Shown: positions 6,311 through 9,606 of the stretch, piece by piece
How positions within the stretch are numbered: position 1 is the first letter of the stretch
How the letters are laid out: the number at the start of each line of letters is the position of its first letter
From: Arcobacter sp.
GTDB taxonomy: Bacteria; Campylobacterota; Campylobacteria; Campylobacterales; Arcobacteraceae
Length of the DNA stretch: 9,606 nt
Assembly (NCBI GenBank): GCA_016744485.1
Contig: JADGEG010000067.1
Coordinates: 1-9,606, forward strand
Direction of reading: 5' to 3'
Notes under the pieces: model-generated
Told to the model about the DNA's origin: nothing
Database searches by the model: none
Seen by the model: the letters and a program-made list of their open reading frames with translations, nothing else
Made by a program: the position numbers and the translations under genes

Positions 6311-6704
6311 AATTTAACTTAATTGTATAAATTTTCTTAGTAAATTTATTTGCTAGAGTATAAGTACTTTCATAAGATATGATATTTATTTTTGTATCTT
6401 CTAATTTTACTTCTTCATCTTTTAATTTTTTAATTTTAACTTGGATTTTTATATCTTTTATATTGTTTGATACATTTGTATTTTTAATGTTTATTATATC
6501 TTTTAAATACTGTTTTTCATTATTTTTATAATTGTTGATATTGTTTAAAATAACAACTGAAAATGAAGAGTTGACTAGTGTATTATCATTGTATTTATTT
6601 AGAAAGTTTAAATTATTATTTTTTATTTTAAATAAACTTAAAATAATTCCTGAAATTAATAAAATTGATATCATAACCTCTATTATAAAAAATGATTTTT
6701 TCAT
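6309..6704 (-). CDS. Prepilin-like minor pseudopilin, GspI/PilV-like, 131 aa
   Basis: MKKS then FFIIEVMISILLISGIILS gives a prepilin signal with Glu at +5; the IEVMISI stretch resembles the LEVLVAL of GspI and PilV. The -1 residue is Ser. After the hydrophobic helix (to about residue 24) the protein is polar and dominated by Asn, Lys and Ile; 22 of 131 residues are Asn, reflecting strong AT pressure on a loosely constrained domain. It starts 2 nt after the GspE stop and lacks a well-placed ribosome binding site of its own (AGGT lies about 11 nt upstream), which suggests translation coupled to the ATPase gene. It probably forms part of the initiating tip complex with the GspJ-like protein downstream. 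Prepilin class is firm; the I subclass rests on motif and gene order. Confidence 0.8.
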   Translation of the reverse strand: MKKSFFIIEVMISILLISGIILSLFKIKNNNLNFLNKYNDNTLVNSSFSVVILNNINNYKNNEKQYLKDIINIKNTNVSNNIKDIKIQVKIKKLKDEEVKLEDTKINIISYESTYTLANKFTKKIYTIKLN

Positions 6705-6706
6705 TT

Positions 6707-8212
6707 TTATTTAATACCTATTCTTAAAGCTTCATCTAATGAGGTAGTACCATTTAATACAAGTTCTTTTATTTGTTCATCTAGTGTTACCATACCATTT
6801 TGTTTGGCAAGTTCAAGTAAGCTTGTATCATCAACATTTGATTTTAAATATTCTTTTACTTTATCATTTATTATAAATATTTCTTCAATTGCAATTCTGC
6901 CTCTATATCCTGTAAAATTACATTTTTTACACCCTATAGATTTACATAAAATTGCATTGTTTGGTAAATTAAACCCACTAGCAAAATTTTTGCTTAAGTT
7001 ATCTTCTTTCTTACAACTCTTACAAAGTTTTCTAACTAATCTTTGGGCTAAAACTGCAAGAATTGAAGATGATATTAAAAATTTTTCAATACCCATATCT
7101 ATAAGTCTAGTAATGGCGGCACTTGCTCTGTTTGTATGTAAAGTTGAAAACATAAGATGACCAGTAAGTGCGGCTTGTACTGCTATTGAAGCCGTTTCTT
7201 TATCTCTAATTTCTCCCACCATTACAATATCTGGATCTTGTCTTAAAATTGATCGTAAACCATTTGCAAATGTTAATCCTACTTTATTATTAACTTGAAT
7301 TTGATTTATTTTTTTACTTTTATATTCAACTGGATCTTCAATCGTAATAATATTTTTTTCTAAACTAGATACTTTTTGTAAAATTGAATGCAAAGTAGTA
7401 GATTTTCCACTTCCTGTTGGACCAGTTACTAGTATCATTCCATATGAATTGTATAAAATGTTTTCTAATTTTTGTATAGTATTTGAACTAAACCCTAAAT
7501 TACTTAACTGTGGGATAGCATCACTTTGCATTAATATTCGCATTACAACTCTTTCACCATAAAAAGTAGGCAAAATTGAAATTCTAATATCTAAAGTTTT
7601 ACCAGCAATTTTAACTTGTGTTCGTCCATCTTGAGGTATTCTTTTTTCACTAATATCTAAGTTTGAAATAACTTTTATACGACTAATTACTAATGCCATA
7701 ATATTTTTATCTAATTCAATATGTTTTGATAAAATACCATCAACTCTGTATCTAACTTCTGCTTTAAACTCATGTGTTTCAATATGAATATCACTTGATT
7801 TTTTTTTGATTGCTTGATAGAATAAAGAGTTTACAAATTTAATAATAGGAGCAGATTCTTCAGAAGTTAAAATATCAGATCCAGTTTGTAAAAATTCAGC
7901 AACAGAAAAATCTTCATCATTACTTATTGCTTCTTGCTGTTCTTGTTGTATATCACTCATTTGTTTATCAGTTCGTAATTCTAAAAACTTAGAATAAAGT
8001 TTTTCAAATGAGTCTTCATCTAATATTATAACTTCATAATTAAAGTCTTGTTTTGAAAGATAATCAAAAGAGATATTTAAATACTTTATACAAGTATAAA
8101 TTCTTATATTGTCATTTATTTTAGAAAACAATGTATAATTTTTTAGAGCATGTTCATAATTTTTATGCTCAAATGCAGTTAAATTAAAATCATGTATTTC
8201 AGTAATATTCAT
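6707..8212 (-). CDS. gspE: GspE/PilB-type assembly ATPase of a type II secretion-like system
   Basis: A 501-aa secretion ATPase that works as a cytoplasmic hexamer driving pseudopilus assembly. It has an N-terminal docking region (about 1-115) and the SSDIHIE start of the N2 domain (about 139). The motor follows: Walker A GPTGSGKST (264-272), Asp box TIEDPVEY (290-297), Walker B DPDIVMVGEIRD (326-337) and His box GHLMFSTLHTN (351-361). The zinc-binding cysteines are CKSC (397-400) and CKKC (428-431), with a further Cys at 423; this tetracysteine motif marks GspE/PilB assembly motors rather than PilT retraction motors. I chose the ATG at 8212, 1 nt after the secretin TAA and about 8 nt after a GGA; the longer frame would need a TTG at 8224 inside the secretin gene. 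It sits between secretin and two pseudopilins in a single unit. It may serve protein secretion, a type IV pilus or DNA uptake; context fits a type II-like machine best. Confidence 0.93.
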   Translation of the reverse strand: MNITEIHDFNLTAFEHKNYEHALKNYTLFSKINDNIRIYTCIKYLNISFDYLSKQDFNYEVIILDEDSFEKLYSKFLELRTDKQMSDIQQEQQEAISNDEDFSVAEFLQTGSDILTSEESAPIIKFVNSLFYQAIKKKSSDIHIETHEFKAEVRYRVDGILSKHIELDKNIMALVISRIKVISNLDISEKRIPQDGRTQVKIAGKTLDIRISILPTFYGERVVMRILMQSDAIPQLSNLGFSSNTIQKLENILYNSYGMILVTGPTGSGKSTTLHSILQKVSSLEKNIITIEDPVEYKSKKINQIQVNNKVGLTFANGLRSILRQDPDIVMVGEIRDKETASIAVQAALTGHLMFSTLHTNRASAAITRLIDMGIEKFLISSSILAVLAQRLVRKLCKSCKKEDNLSKNFASGFNLPNNAILCKSIGCKKCNFTGYRGRIAIEEIFIINDKVKEYLKSNVDDTSLLELAKQNGMVTLDEQIKELVLNGTTSLDEALRIGIK

Positions 8213-8213
8213 A

Positions 8214-9606
8214 TTAAAATCCAAAATGTTTTTTTAATCTTTGTCTATGTAGTTCTTTATTCTTTTGCTTCGAATCTTTATTATAAGTATTTTGACTCTT
8301 TAATGATTTGTTTTTTCTGTATTCTAATTCATCATTTAATTTTTGTAGTTTCAATTTATTTATTTTTTCTTCAATATTTTTTTTTATTTTTTTTTGTTTT
8401 ATCCTAATTAATGCTTCATCTAAATACTTGTCTTCAAGTATTTTTAATTCAGATAATTTATTTCTAACAAATGTTAAATCTTTAGATTTTGGTATTATAT
8501 AAGGTGTTACGATTATTACTAAACTTCTTTTTTTAGATTGGCTTCTATTGTGTTTAAATAATTCACCAAAAATAGGAACAGCTTGTAATACTGGAACTCC
8601 TTGTTTTGTCATTTCATCTTTATTTTGAATAAGACCACCAATAATAACACTTTCACCATTATTTACAATTGCTGTTGTTTTAACTTCTTTTTTAGATGTA
8701 TCCGCATTACCACTATCTGTAGTAGTAGTTTTGACATCTTCTAATGTAGTGTGTATTTCTAATGTCACTTTATTACTAGAAGAAATTCTTGGTTTGATTT
8801 TTAAAGTAAGTCCTATGTCTTCTCTTTTAAAATTACTATTTTCCTTACCTGAATCACTAAAAGTTGATGAAGTTTTAATAGATATAGTCTCACCTACATA
8901 AATAGAAGATTCTTTATTATTAATACATAAAATAGATGGTTCAGAAACTATATCTAAAGCCCCGTGTTTATTTAACAAATCAATAGATGCACCTAAAGCT
9001 AATACAGAAGATATGTCTTTTGTAGCTAAAGAACCTAAAAAACCAGTTAAAGTATTTACTACATTTGTACCACCATTTAAAGCTGTTGAAAAAGCAAATA
9101 AACCTTTATTACTTTTTTTACCACTAAAAATACTATATTTAAAACCTATATCATCAACTAAGTCATTATTAACTTCAATAATTTTAGCTTTTACATAGAC
9201 TTGAAGTTTTTCTTTATCTAATTTAGAAATTAATTCTGTAATATATAAAATTTCATCATTTGGTCCCATTAAAACAATAGAGTTTGACTCTTCATCTGCG
9301 GAAGCATAAGGTTTATGAGTTGGGTCAAGATATTTTTTCTTTAAGATCATTGAATTGATCACTTTTATAACATTTTTTGATTCAGCATTTTTTAGCTGAA
9401 TTACTTCAACTACTCTTTTAACTATATCACTTTTTTTATCAATATTTAATATGTATTTTTTTAAATATTTTACATTATTTTTTGAACCCAATATTGTCAC
9501 TGAGTTATTTTCTTTATTAGCTAAAACATTGATCTTATTTTCAGTAACTTTAATATTAAACATAGATTTTGCAACATCAAGTAATGTTTTTTTAGCTATA
9601 TTTACT
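8214..9606 (-). CDS. gspD: Secretin (GspD-like outer-membrane channel), 5' end outside window
   Basis: The frame stays open from the stop at 8214 to the window edge, so 463 residues are visible and the signal peptide and first periplasmic domain are missing. The Met codon at 9563 lies inside a domain and is not a credible start. Numbered from the first visible codon, residues about 1-132 are N-type ring domains (for example EVIQLKNAESKNV at 67-79). About 134-372 are the secretin barrel core: DIVSEPSILCINNKESSIYVGE (218-239, consensus-like), GVPVLQAVPIFGELF (336-350) and VIIVTPYIIP (363-372). After the core comes an 89-residue lysine-rich, probably helical tail (375-463). The product forms the outer-membrane exit pore. 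The gene is followed 1 nt later by gspE, so it heads the visible part of the secretion unit; its promoter is off the window. PilQ or a competence secretin is an alternative to GspD. Confidence 0.93.
   Translation of the reverse strand, partial: VNIAKKTLLDVAKSMFNIKVTENKINVLANKENNSVTILGSKNNVKYLKKYILNIDKKSDIVKRVVEVIQLKNAESKNVIKVINSMILKKKYLDPTHKPYASADEESNSIVLMGPNDEILYITELISKLDKEKLQVYVKAKIIEVNNDLVDDIGFKYSIFSGKKSNKGLFAFSTALNGGTNVVNTLTGFLGSLATKDISSVLALGASIDLLNKHGALDIVSEPSILCINNKESSIYVGETISIKTSSTFSDSGKENSNFKREDIGLTLKIKPRISSSNKVTLEIHTTLEDVKTTTTDSGNADTSKKEVKTTAIVNNGESVIIGGLIQNKDEMTKQGVPVLQAVPIFGELFKHNRSQSKKRSLVIIVTPYIIPKSKDLTFVRNKLSELKILEDKYLDEALIRIKQKKIKKNIEEKINKLKLQKLNDELEYRKNKSLKSQNTYNKDSKQKNKELHRQRLKKHFGF

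Noticed and set aside
6309..6704. Asn/Lys-rich pseudopilin as a decaying or foreign gene
   Set aside because: The frame is intact with a well-formed prepilin signal and tight operon spacing; the composition is explained by AT pressure on a loosely constrained domain.
8213..8224. TTG at 8224 as start of gspE
   Set aside because: A rare start codon inside the secretin gene; the ATG at 8212 lies 1 nt after the secretin stop with a GGA at suitable distance.
9561..9563. Met codon at 9563 as the true secretin start
   Set aside because: The frame remains open to the window edge with domain-like sequence (TLLDVAKSMFNIKV), and no signal peptide follows the Met.

Overview
The window is very AT-rich (roughly three quarters A+T by eye) and reads as chromosomal DNA of a Campylobacterota bacterium, most likely an Arcobacter-like genus. 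Three things point there: a SCO4490-type UbiD decarboxylase of the futalosine menaquinone pathway, a RibB with a degenerate GTP cyclohydrolase II-like tail of the kind known from Helicobacter and Campylobacter, and promoters of the T-rich-GCTATAAT style. The genus assignment is an inference.

Layout. Left edge (1-741, + strand): a tightly overlapping block with the last 24 codons of an unidentified gene, a 116-aa prepilin-like protein and a 108-aa GspK/PilX-like membrane-anchored protein. Middle (828-5512): three housekeeping-type genes, namely an ABC-F ATPase of the YbiT type (+), ribB (-), which is convergent with it and shares 4 nt, and an mqnL-like UbiD decarboxylase (+). mqnL and ribB diverge from a 243-bp spacer. 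Right part (5517-9606, - strand): a compact unit read from right to left as secretin (running off the window edge), GspE-type ATPase, 131-aa GspI/PilV-like pseudopilin, 169-aa GspJ-like pseudopilin, and an 86-aa acidic protein of unknown function.

How they work together. The secretin, hexameric ATPase and minor pseudopilins are parts of one type II secretion-like or competence-type machine: outer-membrane channel, assembly motor and pseudopilus tip. The left-hand block probably supplies further tip subunits, so the pseudopilin genes lie in two convergent blocks on either side of unrelated metabolic and translation genes. No GspF platform protein, main GspG pseudopilin or prepilin peptidase is in the window. 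All four prepilin-like proteins have Ser, not Gly, at the expected peptidase site (KKS|F). The ABC-F protein acts at the ribosome, RibB makes a riboflavin precursor, and MqnL acts in menaquinone synthesis.

I see no tRNA, rRNA, CRISPR array, insertion sequence, riboswitch or strong intrinsic terminator. The most unusual items are the Ser(-1) prepilins, the split pseudopilin loci, the lysine-rich helical tail on the secretin, the unidentified 86-aa protein at the end of the secretion unit and the degenerate first signature motif of the ABC-F protein. None clearly amounts to a wholly new system.
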